Of a stretch of 64,000 bases of DNA, positions 39,000 to 48,382 are shown one piece after another. Position 1 is the first letter of the stretch; each line of letters opens with the position of its first letter. Source of the stretch: Bog-473 sp963726135 (GTDB lineage: Bacteria > Actinomycetota > Acidimicrobiia > Acidimicrobiales > RAAP-2); assembly GCA_963726135.1 (NCBI GenBank), contig CAVSBE010000008.1, positions 2,294,001 through 2,358,000 of the forward strand, given 5' to 3'. The position numbers and the translations under genes were made by a program. Under the pieces are notes generated by a model that searched no databases, was not told the DNA's origin, and worked only from the letters and a program-made list of their open reading frames with translations.

Positions 39000-39996
39000 C
39001 ACCTTGAAAGCGCGAAGGCGCGCGGGGCCGGCGGCGCGTCCCGGCGCGCTGCGGCGCCCGCTGCACGGCCAGCACGATCGCCACGGACCCGAGGACCACG
39101 ACGAGCACCGCCACCCCGAGGCCGAGCACCGTCCAGTCGAAGGCGACTCCGGGGTCTGGATAGTAGAAACGCACCCAGCCCAGCGGTGCCAGTGGGGACA
39201 GCGCCACGGCGACGGCGACGGCCACCAGCGCGCCCACCACGACGGCGCCCATGATCCCGAGCAACGCGTCGCCCGCGGTCATGAACGGGTTGGCACCGAG
39301 GGCGCGCAGGGTGCGCTCCTCCGGAGCCCAGAAACCCAACTGCCGGCCGATCACCTGACCCGCGATGAGGATCGCAGCGAGCCCGGCGATGAGGCCGAAC
39401 ACGGCGAGGGCGATGGCCTCGGGCTTAATGGCGTTCTGGGCCTTGGTGACGTCGATGGAGGTGTCGTAGAAGTCGTGGGGGAGTTTGGAGGGGATGACGC
39501 GCTCGAGTTCCGCTTCGACCGCCGGCACGTCGCGGCTCCCCTGGTCGAGCTGCAGGTAGGTGAACGTGTAGTTCGAACAGCAGTTGTCCAGCCGCCGCGT
39601 GAGGGCCGGCGTGAAGATGACGGGCGCCGGGCCGTCGGCATCGATCTCGTCCTGTACGACGGCGTTGTTGAGGGCAACCGTGCCGACGAGGGTGAGCCTC
39701 TCGTGCAGCGGCGGAGGTGCGTTCGCCGCCGACTCGAACTGGGCGTTGGTGTAGGTGCCCCAGGTGACGGTCTGCCCGACGTGGAGGTCCAGGGCGTCGG
39801 CGGCACCCACGGTCATCATGATCTCGTTGGCCCGCGTGGGGTCGGCCATCCGTCCCTGCAGGACCGTGACCCGGTCCTGGTTGAAGTAGAGCCCGTCGAC
39901 ACTTCCGTTGACGTCGAAGTTGGCATTCTGGACCGCTGACGTCGGTTGCCCGTTCGCTCCGATCGGCTCGCGGCGCTGGAGGCCGGACCGACGGCG
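39000..39996 (-). pseudogene. Third FtsX-like permease copy, truncated at both ends
   Basis: An open fragment of about 330 codons homologous to the N-terminal half of the permeases at 2418 and 35,336. It has GSVDGLYFNQDRVTVLQGRM, TWGTYTNAQFESAAN, IALAVFGLIAGLAAILIAGQ, TLRALGANPFMTAG and GVAFDWTVLGLGVAVLVVVL. The amino end stops at an in-frame TAG (39997-39999), where the first helix is missing. The carboxyl end breaks off in the Arg/Pro-rich linker at the IS30 junction. It lies tail to tail with the copy at 35,336 (which is on the other strand), separated by about 1 kb. Confidence 0.82.
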
Positions 39997-40064
39997 CTAT
40001 AGCCGCCGCTCCTCATAGCACATAACACTCCCATCCGGACATTGTGGCGCTCCAGGGTGGTCGG

Positions 40065-40553
40065 CTACGAGCCGATCGTCTTTACCCACCGGCGGTCGAC
40101 GAGCCTGTTCTTGGCCACGAAGATCTCCTCGGTCGGAGTCCAGCCGAATGCTTCGGCGAGTCGGACCGCGGCGCTCGTATCCGGTATGTGACCAACCAGG
40201 TGGGCCGCTCCGGAGTCTCGTGCCCAGCACTCCAGGGCGGCGAGGAGGGCCGACCCGATGCCGCGCCTCCGGTGGTTCTCGTCGACGAACAGCATGCCCA
40301 GACGCGCCCCTCCGTCGTGGAGGCGGGCGTGGCCCATCCCGACACAGGCCCGCGCGTCGTCGGCGACGAAGAGCGCCTGCTCGCCACTGAGCGCACAGGC
40401 GGTCGCGTACTCCGTCCAGTAGGCGTCTGGTGTGGCAAACACGTCGTTCAGCTCGACGTCGACGGCCAGCGGGATCCCCAACGCCATCATGAAGTGCAGG
40501 CGACGAATGTCGCGCCAGTCCTCCGCGCCGCAACGCCGGATCGCGCACGTCAC
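40065..40553 (-). CDS. GNAT-family N-acetyltransferase
   Basis: 162 aa from GTG 40553. Motif A is ARLGMLFVDENHRRRGIGSAL (R-R-x-G-I-G), and motif B follows in LVGHIPDTSAAVRLAEAFGW. The N-terminal DWRDIRRLHFMMALGI is the usual alpha1 region. It is intact and cytoplasmic. Substrate unknown. It sits between the permease remnant and the glycosylation operon and is not clearly linked to either. Confidence 0.87.
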   Translation of the reverse strand: MTCAIRRCGAEDWRDIRRLHFMMALGIPLAVDVELNDVFATPDAYWTEYATACALSGEQALFVADDARACVGMGHARLHDGGARLGMLFVDENHRRRGIGSALLAALECWARDSGAAHLVGHIPDTSAAVRLAEAFGWTPTEEIFVAKNRLVDRRWVKTIGS

Positions 40554-40653
40554 TCGGACTCCTCGGGGTCGTCCATAGCGATTACTCCAACTGTACGGAG
40601 GATCGGGCTCCCCGTCCGCCGCACGGCCTACGCCGGGGCGGCCCTGTCCGGCA

Positions 40654-42862
40654 TCAGGCCGACGAGCTCGAAGTACCCGACGCGAGGTCGTAGACGGTCA
40701 CGCCGCCCACGGTCTCGGCCGTGTAGTGCGACTCCACCCAGGAGCTGATCTGCGAGGCGTCGTTGCTCGACCCGCCCGCTCCTCCGGGACCTCCGCCGCG
40801 GCCGCCGGCGATGAAGTAGTGGACCTTGCCCTCGGCGACGTACTTCTCGAACTGGGCCAGGGTCGGCGACGGGTCGGTCCCGTTGAACCCCCCGATGGCC
40901 ATCACCGGCTCGCCGCTGGCCAGCTGGTAGCCGGCGGCCGAGTTGGCGCTCACCGTCGCGGCCGCCCAGGCGTACTGCCCGGCGTTCGACTGCAGCAGCC
41001 GGTCCAACGCCGCGTTGGACCGGCTGGCACCCAGGATCCCCCCAGGGCCGCCCCCACCGCCGAAGGAACGGCCGGCGCCCCCGCCGGCTCCGAACGAGGG
41101 TGCCGCCCCGCCGGGGAAGCCACCGGCCGGGGAACCCGCCGGCGCCGGTGCCGGTTCCAGCGCCGGGGAAACCGCCGCCGAGCTGCGGTGGGGCCCCACC
41201 GGGGAACGCGCCGCCGGCGAAGGCGCGTGGCAGGCGCCCGCCGCCCGGGAAGCCTCCGCCGGGGCCGCCGAATCCGCTCGCGGCGCTCGGTGTCACGGAT
41301 GGGATCGCACCCGAATGCGGCGTGGCCGCCGTGGCGACCGTCGAGAACAGGGGCGCCGCCAGCGCGGCGCCGAAGCCGAGCGCCGCGACCAGCCCGATGG
41401 CGAGCTTGGGGACCGAGCGCAACAGAGGGAGAGCCAGGATGGCCACGACCCCGAGCGTTCCCGCCACCGCCACGAAGGGCCGCAACGCGGGGAACCAGTC
41501 CGCGGTGCGCCCGAGGAGGACGTAGCTCCACAGCACCGTCACGCCCAGGCCTGCCGCGAGGCCGACCCGGCCCGCCAAGGTGCCGCGGCGCTGCCACAGG
41601 CCCATGGTGGCGATCCCGATGAGGCCGCCGAGCGGTGCCGCCAGGGCCACCAGGTAGTACGGGTGGATGATGCCCTGGGCGAGGCTTATGACGAGGCCGG
41701 TGGAGACGAGAGAGCCTCCCCACAGCAGCAGTGCGGCGCGTTCACGGTCGGTGCGACGGGCCCTGACGGTGAGGGCGAGCAGGACAGCGCCCATCACGAG
41801 CGCGCCCGGCAACAGCCACGACATCATGTTCCCGAACTCGGAGTTGAAGAGCCGGGTGAGCCCGGTCGGGCCCCACATGCTCCCGGCGACCCTGCCGCCG
41901 CCCACGCTGCCGGTCTCGTTGCCGGTGATCCGGCCGAAGCCGTTGTAGCCGAAGATGAGGTTCAAGATGTTGTTGTCCTGGGACCCGCCGACGTACGGGC
42001 GATCGGCCGCCGGTGTGAGGACGACCGCGGCGACCCACCAGCCGGCCGCGACCAGGACGGACACGCCCATCAGGAACACCTGCCACACCCGCCGCCGCAC
42101 GCCCGTCGGTGCCGCCAGAAGGTAGACGACGGCCATGACCGGGAGGATCAGGAAGGCCTGCATCATCTTGGTTATGAAGCCGAACCCCACCAGCGCTCCG
42201 GCCAGGACGAGCCATTTCGTCTGTGCGCGCTCAAGGGCGCGCATGGTGGCGTACAGGGCCCCCGCGAGCAGCAGGGCCAGCATGGCGTCGGGGTTGTTGT
42301 AACGGAACATCAGGGCGGCGACGGGCGTGAGTGCCACGACGGCACCGCCGAGGATCGCTGCCTGCGCGCTGAACCAGCGCCGGACGGACAGGTAGACGAG
42401 GCCGACGGTCGCGACACCCTCGAGGGCCTGCGGCGCCAGCACACTCCACGAGTTGAGCCCGAAGATGCGGGCCGAGATCTCCATCGGCCACAAGAACGCG
42501 GGCGGCTTGTCGACGGTGATGAAGTTGGACGAGTCCGAGGAGCCGAAGAAGAACGCCTTCCAGCTCTTGGTCCCCGCCTGCACTGCCGCCGAATAGAAGG
42601 AGTTGCCCCACCCGCTCGCCCCGAGGTCCCACAGATAGAGGACGGCGGTCGCGACGAGCAGCGTGACGAGGGCCGGCCGCACCCAGGGCGCGTCGCTCTC
42701 CTTGCCTCGCACGAAGCGGGCCACCCGCCCGCGCCGGGGGCCGGGCGGCCAGGACGGTGCGACGGCACCTGCCGTCCGGTCGGTGCCGCTCGGAGCGTCA
42801 AGTCGTCCCGGGGGGTCGAGCACCCCGATGGGGGAATCCGGGGCGGGCGTGAGGTCCGTCAT
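40654..42862 (-). CDS. GT39 (ArnT-like) polyprenyl-phosphate-sugar glycosyltransferase, frame broken in linker
   Basis: About 735 aa with 11-13 membrane helices. The GT-C signature is near the N-terminus (GASGWGNSFYSAAVQAGTKS, with the acidic residue in NFITVDKPPAFLW). A long Gly/Pro/Phe-rich linker (about 41,030-41,260) follows, then a C-terminal extracytoplasmic domain (AWAAATVSANSAAGYQLASG, VMAIGGFNGTDPSPTLAQFE, VHYFIAGGRGGGPGG). The frame shifts in the repetitive linker near 41,115. Family members transfer sugars from polyprenyl phosphate to envelope glycans or proteins; the layout recalls Bacillus YkcB. The ATG overlaps the GT2 stop (ATGA). Last of a four-gene leftward operon. Confidence 0.88.
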
Positions 42863-44097
42863 CGTGACATCTCCATGGGTTCGGCACCCGGGCGGGCGCA
42901 GGGACGGAAGATCCAGGCCCGCAGCACGGCGAACCGGAAGACAGCAGCGGCCAGGTTGGCCACAGTGATCGCCACGAGCTCCGGGACCAGGGCGCCGGGA
43001 GCCACCTGCTGGGCGACGAGGAGGCCCAGGGTCGTGACGGCGAGGCTGACGGCGTAGAGCCCGCCGGCGACGGCGTAGAGGTGGCCGCGCCGGGCTTGGC
43101 CGTCGGTGGTGCGGGACAGCTCGCGGTGCACCGCAGTGTTGAACAACGTGGCGATCGCCATGGCGACCGCGTTGGCGCTGATCGGTCCGACCAGCGGGCG
43201 CCAGGCCACGAAGAGGAAGAGATAGCCGAGCGTCGAAACCACACCCACGCCGGCGAAGCGCAGCAGCTGGTCGGCAGCGACTTCGTTGGAGCGCACGCGG
43301 CGCAGGCCCGTGGGGCGCCGCACGAGCATCCGCCACACGCCGCGCAGGTCGTCCGCCGCGGTCGAGACGATGTTGACGCGCGAATCGGGGTCGTCGACCC
43401 AGTCCACCGGGACCTCGCCGATGCGGAGGCCCAACCGCTCCGCCGTGACCAGCAGTTCGGTGTCGAAGAACCACTCGTTGTCCTCGACGAGGGGCAACAA
43501 CTTCTCTGCCGCATCCCGTCGGAGAGCCTTGAAGCCGCACTGGGCGTCGCTGAAGCGGCCCCGCAGCGTCAGCCTGAGCAGAAGGTTGTAGGCGCGGGAG
43601 ATGAGCTCCCGCTTGGGGCCGCGCACGACGTGCGCTCCGCGGGCGAGCCGCGACCCGATGGCGACGTCGCGGTGACCTGACAACAGCGGCGCCACGAGGG
43701 GCAGCAGCGCCGGCAGCGAGGTGGAGAGGTCGACGTCCATGTAGGCCACGACGGGGGCGGCACTGGTCGACCAGGCCTCGCGCAGCGCGTAGCCGCGTCC
43801 CTTGCGCGGCAAGCGCATCGCGGCCACTCCTCGCACGCGTGCCGCCAGCTCGCCGGCCACGCGGGAGGTGTCGTCGGTGCTGGCGTTGTCAACCACCGTC
43901 ACGAGCGTCCGGAAGGGAAACGACTCGTCGAGGAAGGTGCGGAGCGCGGTGATCCTCTCGGCCAGTTGGGCCGCCTCGTTGTAGACGGGCACGACGATCT
44001 CGACGTCCACCGGCACCCGGCGGGGATCGACGTCGGCCTCGTACGGAGCCAGGGCTGTCATGGCCCGTATGGTGTCGGGCGAGCCTCCGGGCTCCAT
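42859..44097 (-). CDS. GT2 glycosyltransferase fused to GtrA-like membrane domain
   Basis: 412 aa. The N-terminal GT-A domain of the dolichyl-phosphate-sugar synthase type has VEIVVPVYNEAAQLAERI, VTVVDNASTDDT, VVAYMDVDLSTSLPALLPL (DxD) and ELISRAYNLLLRLTLRGRFSDAQCGFKA. The C-terminal 130 residues hold four helices of a GtrA domain (FAGVGVVSTLGYLFLFVAW and following). It would make a polyprenyl-phosphate-linked sugar and help to flip it, feeding the GT39 enzyme encoded next. ATG 44097 is used, but a start at 44,061 (MTALAPYEADV) is equally plausible. Confidence 0.9.
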   Translation of the reverse strand: MEPGGSPDTIRAMTALAPYEADVDPRRVPVDVEIVVPVYNEAAQLAERITALRTFLDESFPFRTLVTVVDNASTDDTSRVAGELAARVRGVAAMRLPRKGRGYALREAWSTSAAPVVAYMDVDLSTSLPALLPLVAPLLSGHRDVAIGSRLARGAHVVRGPKRELISRAYNLLLRLTLRGRFSDAQCGFKALRRDAAEKLLPLVEDNEWFFDTELLVTAERLGLRIGEVPVDWVDDPDSRVNIVSTAADDLRGVWRMLVRRPTGLRRVRSNEVAADQLLRFAGVGVVSTLGYLFLFVAWRPLVGPISANAVAMAIATLFNTAVHRELSRTTDGQARRGHLYAVAGGLYAVSLAVTTLGLLVAQQVAPGALVPELVAITVANLAAAVFRFAVLRAWIFRPCARPGAEPMEMSR

Positions 44098-44153
44098 GAA
44101 GGTCGGCTGTGGGTCCGGTGTGAAGTCCCGGGCGGCGCCATCGGAACTTCGCC

Positions 44154-45710
44154 TCAGGCGGCGGATTCGGGGGTCTCGCCCTCCGTGACCTCGTGCTCGG
44201 GTTGCACGGTGCTCATCGGGATACGTACGGAGACGATCAAGCCGTTGCCCGGCGCGGACGTGGCGGACACCGTCCCCCCATGCGCCGCCACGATGGCCGC
44301 CACGATGGAAAGGCCGAGTCCGCTTCCCCCGCTGGTGCGCGAGCGCGCCGGGTCCGCCCGGTAGAAGCGCTCGAAGACGCGATGGGCCTCCTCGTCGGGC
44401 ATGCCGGGCCCGGTGTCGCGTACTTCGATCTCGGCGTGGTCGCCGACCTGGTCAACCCGCACCGTGGCCGTGGTCCCGGGCGGGGTGTGCGCCCGCACGT
44501 TGGCCAACAGGTTGTCGAGCACCTGGCGGAGACGATCCTCGTCGCCGGACACCTCCACGGGGTGGGCGGCCCAGAACCGCACCGGCCAGTCGGGTCCGAC
44601 GGCGGACGCAGTCCGCACGGCGTCTGAGGCCAGGGACACCAGCTCGACGGGCGCCATCTCCATGGGCACGCCCTCGTCCAGGCGGGCCAGGGTGAGCAGA
44701 TCGTTGACCAGGCGGTCCATGCGAGCCGTCTCGGCACGGATCCCCGACACGACCCGCGGCAGGTCGTCGGAACGCTCGGCCGCGCCGCGCTCGAAGAGCT
44801 CCGCATAGGCAGACACCGCTGCGATCGGCGTTCGGAGCTCGTGCGAGGCGTCGGCGACGAACTGGCGCAGGTGATGCTCGTTCTCCCGCAGACGGGCCTC
44901 TGATGCGAGCCGAGCCGAGAACGCGGCCTGGATCCGCTCGAGCATGACATTGAGGGCGCGGGCCAGACGGCCCACTTCGGTCGCCTGGTCGGCACCCGGG
45001 ACCCGCTGGTCGAGATCCCCGGCCGCGATGGAGTCCGCGGTGCGCTCGACGTCCTCGAGCGGCCGTAGGCCGAGACGGACCAACCACCAGCCTGCGGCGA
45101 GCGCGAAGACGATGGCGCCCGCCGTCACGGCGAGCTCGATCAGGAAGAGGGTGTGGAGGGTGCTCGTCTGGTCGACCAGCGTCTGCGCCTGCACCTGCAC
45201 CAGGCCGCCGCTGAGTTTCTCGGCGCGCACCCGGAAGGCGGGGCCTTCTGCTGCGATGGACCCCGCCGTGAAGTAGGCGACCTGGGTCCCGTCGGGCTGG
45301 GTGGCGAAGCCGGTGATCGGGGCGGGCAGCTGGGGACGGTAGGGGTGGTTGCCCACGTAGGCAGGGCACTCGACGCCGTCGACGACGGTGCTGTTGTTCT
45401 GGGTCACCACCGAGAAGTAGCTGATGCCGAACACGTTGGGGAACTGCTCGCCCCCCCGAACGGACGTCGGGCCGTTGCCGCTGTTGCCCGTCGAGACTTG
45501 GCCACCCCCGTCACCTTGCGGCGGTGGGGGACAGTTCACGACGACGCCCGCCGGCGTGGCCTGGACCGGCGCCCGGTGCTGCGCCAGCTGCTGGTCGACC
45601 TGGTTGTACAGGGTTGTGCGCAGCGCCGAGTACGTGGCGAAGTCAGCCACGACCAGCGCCAGGATTGAGATCGCCCCGACCGCAACGAGTAGGCGCAGCC
45701 GGAGGGACAC
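44154..45710 (-). CDS. Sensor histidine kinase, HAMP-containing
   Basis: 518 aa. Two membrane helices (LLVAVGAISILALVVADFAT and ELAVTAGAIVFALAAGWWLV) flank an extracytoplasmic sensor region of about 150 residues. A HAMP domain follows, then the dimerisation/phospho-acceptor box FVADASHELRTPIAAVSAYA and the ATPase boxes: N (QVLDNLLANVRAH), G1 (VRDTGPGMP), F (FERFYRADPARSR) and G2 (GGSGLGLSIVAAIV). It is a PrrB/TcrY-like actinobacterial OmpR-pathway kinase. The GTG start abuts the stop of the response regulator with no gap. It probably senses envelope state and controls the glycosyltransferases in the same operon. Confidence 0.93.
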   Translation of the reverse strand: MSLRLRLLVAVGAISILALVVADFATYSALRTTLYNQVDQQLAQHRAPVQATPAGVVVNCPPPPQGDGGGQVSTGNSGNGPTSVRGGEQFPNVFGISYFSVVTQNNSTVVDGVECPAYVGNHPYRPQLPAPITGFATQPDGTQVAYFTAGSIAAEGPAFRVRAEKLSGGLVQVQAQTLVDQTSTLHTLFLIELAVTAGAIVFALAAGWWLVRLGLRPLEDVERTADSIAAGDLDQRVPGADQATEVGRLARALNVMLERIQAAFSARLASEARLRENEHHLRQFVADASHELRTPIAAVSAYAELFERGAAERSDDLPRVVSGIRAETARMDRLVNDLLTLARLDEGVPMEMAPVELVSLASDAVRTASAVGPDWPVRFWAAHPVEVSGDEDRLRQVLDNLLANVRAHTPPGTTATVRVDQVGDHAEIEVRDTGPGMPDEEAHRVFERFYRADPARSRTSGGSGLGLSIVAAIVAAHGGTVSATSAPGNGLIVSVRIPMSTVQPEHEVTEGETPESAA

Positions 45711-46424
45711 TCAGGCCGCTCCGTTGGCCGACTCTGGCTCGCGCAACGTGTAGCCGACGAGTCGGATGGTGTGGATGAGCGGAGGTCCGAACTTCTCGAG
45801 CTTCTTGCGCAGGTAGCTGACGTAGGTCTCCACGACGTTGCCGTCGCCACCGAAGTCGTAGTGCCAGACGTGGTCAAGGATCTGCGCCTTGGAGAGCACG
45901 TGGCGCGGGTTGAGCATGAAGTAGCGCAGGAGGTTGAACTCCGTCGCAGTGAGATTGATGGGATTGCCCGCGCGGCGCACTTCGTGCGCGCTCTCGTCGA
46001 GCTCGAGGTCGGAGAAACGGAGGGTGCCGTCGTCCTCGGGCTCGTGGCCGGTGCGCCGGAGGATGGCGTGCACACGTGCGATGACCTCGGCCAACGCAAA
46101 CGGCTTGGTGACGTAGTCGTCGCCGCCGACGGTCAGACCGGCCAGCTTGTCCTGCAGCGTGTCGCGTGCAGTGAGGAAGAGGACGGGGATGCGCAGTCCG
46201 TCGGCGCGCAAGCGCCGGGTCACCTCGAGACCGTCGAGGTCGGGAAGCATGACGTCGAGAATCAAGAGGTCGGGTGGGTCTTCCTGGGCCTGCGCCAGGG
46301 CCTTGCGCCCGGTCATCGCCTCGTCGACGGTGAAACCCTCGTAGCGCAACGACGTCGCCACCGCGTCGACAATCGAGGGCTCGTCGTCGACCACCAAGAC
46401 CCGCGGTCCGTTATCGGTCTTCAC
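45711..46424 (-). CDS. OmpR/PhoB-family response regulator
   Basis: 237 aa. The receiver has VLVVDDEPSIVDAVATSLRY, the phospho-acceptor Asp in LLILDVMLPDLDGLEVTRRL, the Thr in FLTARDTLQDK and the Lys in VTKPFALAEV. The winged-helix effector domain has INLTATEFNLLRYFMLNPRHV, KAQILDHVWHYDFGGDGNVV and VETYVSYLRKKLE, ending in IHTIRLVGYTLR, as in TcrX/PrrA-type regulators. It is first in the leftward operon with the kinase and two glycosyltransferases; its promoter must lie in 46,425-46,511. Confidence 0.95.
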   Translation of the reverse strand: MKTDNGPRVLVVDDEPSIVDAVATSLRYEGFTVDEAMTGRKALAQAQEDPPDLLILDVMLPDLDGLEVTRRLRADGLRIPVLFLTARDTLQDKLAGLTVGGDDYVTKPFALAEVIARVHAILRRTGHEPEDDGTLRFSDLELDESAHEVRRAGNPINLTATEFNLLRYFMLNPRHVLSKAQILDHVWHYDFGGDGNVVETYVSYLRKKLEKFGPPLIHTIRLVGYTLREPESANGAA

Positions 46425-46511
46425 TGGTGATACCTCCCTACCAGACAGGCTCGCATCCCCGATTCCTCGTCCAGTGTGACCCCGCTGTGGGCCTCCTGTG
46501 AACGCGGGGAC

Positions 46512-47778
46512 TCAGGAGGGGTGGGCGTCGAGCGCACGTCGAAGCAGGTCAAGCGCCGAAATGGCCCCGTACTGCCGGACGCGCTCCCGGTCGCCGGGCA
46601 CCCGCAGCTCGCGGGTCTGGGCCGGGCCGCCCGGCAGGGAGAGGCCGACGAAGACGGTGCCGGGTGCCACGCCCTCTTGCTCCTCGGGCCCGGCCACGCC
46701 GGTGATGCCCAGGCCGACGTCGGCCCCCGTCACGCGGGCAGCACCCTCGGCCATGGCCGCTGCGGCCGACTCGGTGACGACGGGCCCCTCCGGCACCGCC
46801 AGGACCTCGAACTTGACGCGGGCGTCATAGGCCACGACGCCGCCGCGGAACCAGGCCGAGGCGCCCGGCACGTTGACGAGGCGGGAGGCGATGAGACCGC
46901 CGGTCAACGACTCGGCCACGCCGAAACTGAGACCGCGCGCGATGAGTCTTTGCGGCGACGGCGACCTCCATTGACTCGCCGTCGACGCCGAAGACGATGT
47001 CGCCGAGGCGGTCGTCGATGGCGCGGCGCACCTCGGTCTCTTCCTTGTCGAGGAGGGAGGAAACGTCTTCGAGCGTGCGGGCCTTGGCCGTGATGCGCAC
47101 CTTGATCCCCTCGATCCCCGAGGCCAGGAAGGCGAGCGTGACGTCGCCTCGGACATCGAGCGCCTCGATGCGGTCCTGGAGCGCCTCAGCCAGTCCGGAT
47201 TCGCTCGCGCCCCAGGTGCGCAGCAGGCGGCTGGCGATGACGCCCTCCTCGCCGGCCTCGGCCATGCGGGCTCGCAGGTCCGGCAGGATGGCGCGCTCGA
47301 ACATCTCGGTCATCTCGTAGGGGACCCCGGGAACGGCGTAAATCACCTTGTTTCCGAGCGGGCAGATGAGGCCCGGCGCGGTGCCGACCATCTGCGGGAT
47401 GACGGCGGCACCCTGCGGGACGTCGGCCTGGCGGGCGTTGTTCGCCGTCATGGCGCGTCCGCGGGAGGCGAAGAAGCCGGCGATCAGGTCGACGATGGCC
47501 TGGTTGCGCACGAGCTCGACACTCATGACCTCGGCGATGGCGTCACGGGTGATGTCGTCCTGCGTGGGCCCGAGGCCGCCGCACATGATGACGCCGTCGC
47601 TGCGGGCCAGGGCCGTGCGCAGCGCGAGCACGATGCGGTCATGGTTGTCGCCCACGGCCTGGTGGAAATGGGAAGCCACACCGATCGCGGCCAGGTGCTC
47701 GCCCAACCAGGCGGAGTTGGTGTCGGCGATCTGGCCCAGCAGCAGCTCGGTGCCGACCGCCACGATCTCGATCCTCAC
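46512..47778 (-). CDS. cinA: CinA-like protein (MoCF-like plus NMN deamidase domain), frame broken once
   Basis: About 421 aa when bridged. The N-terminal MoCF-like domain: IEIVAVGTELLLGQIADTNS, IMCGGLGPTQDDITRDAIAE, KVIYAVPGVPYEMTEMF. The C-terminal amidohydrolase domain, in another frame from about 46,948, has ARGLSFGVAESLTGGLIASR with the catalytic Ser-Thr-Gly (ESLTGG) and GLGITGVAGPEEQEG. This pyridine-nucleotide salvage/competence-linked protein is intact apart from the shift between GESMEVAVA and QRLIARG. GTG start at 47778. It is ten bases downstream of pgsA, in the classical rimO-pgsA-cinA order. Confidence 0.92.
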
Positions 47779-47788
47779 GGGGCTGACC

Positions 47789-48382
47789 CTACGAGGCAGC
47801 GGGCCGGTGCAGCGCCCGACGCCCGTCGATCAGGTACTCGGCACCGGTGTAGAGAGTGAGAGCGCAGGCGAACCAGATCATCGCAACCTGGAGGCCGTGC
47901 TGATGGGCCAGGGGCGGGATGATGACGGTGCCGATCGCGAAATCCTGCACCAGCGTCTTGAGCTTCGCCGACTTGCGGGCCGGGATGGACACGCCGCGGC
48001 GTCCGACCCAGGAACGGTAGAGCTGCATGCCGACCTCGCGGCCCGTGATGAGGATGACGGGGAGCCAGGGCAGGTGGCCTTGCACGGCCAGGGTGATCAG
48101 AGCACCGAGGACGCATGCCTTGTCGGCCAACGGGTCGAGGAAGGCACCCGAGCGGGTGGTGCCGTGGCGGCGGGCCATGTAACCATCGAGCCCGTCGCTG
48201 CCGGCCAGGACGATGCCGACCACGACGTTGATCCACGACGCTCCCCACACGACGAGCATGACGACGTAAACCGGCGCGGCCAGCAACCGGGCCACCGTCA
48301 CTGCGTTGGCCGGGGTCACCAGCGCGCTGGGGCCGAAGGCGAACCCCGGGTGCGAGGGGTGCTCGTGCGTGGCGTCGCTCAC
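47789..48382 (-). CDS. pgsA: CDP-diacylglycerol-glycerol-3-phosphate phosphatidyltransferase
   Basis: 197 aa. The CDP-alcohol phosphotransferase signature DGxxAR(x8)GxxxDxxxD is complete in DGLDGYMARRHGTTRSGAFL followed by DPLADK. Four to six membrane helices. It makes phosphatidylglycerophosphate for acidic phospholipids (or a related alcohol transfer). The GTG at 48382 overlaps the rimO stop by four bases (GTGA), and the family starts near ALVTPANAVTVARLL. This rimO-pgsA-cinA order is common in actinobacteria. Confidence 0.93.
   Translation of the reverse strand: MSDATHEHPSHPGFAFGPSALVTPANAVTVARLLAAPVYVVMLVVWGASWINVVVGIVLAGSDGLDGYMARRHGTTRSGAFLDPLADKACVLGALITLAVQGHLPWLPVILITGREVGMQLYRSWVGRRGVSIPARKSAKLKTLVQDFAIGTVIIPPLAHQHGLQVAMIWFACALTLYTGAEYLIDGRRALHRPAAS

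Noticed and set aside
40943..43057. 704-codon rightward frame opposite the GT39 gene
   Set aside because: Composition is that of an antisense reading of membrane helices and a Gly-rich linker; no motif.
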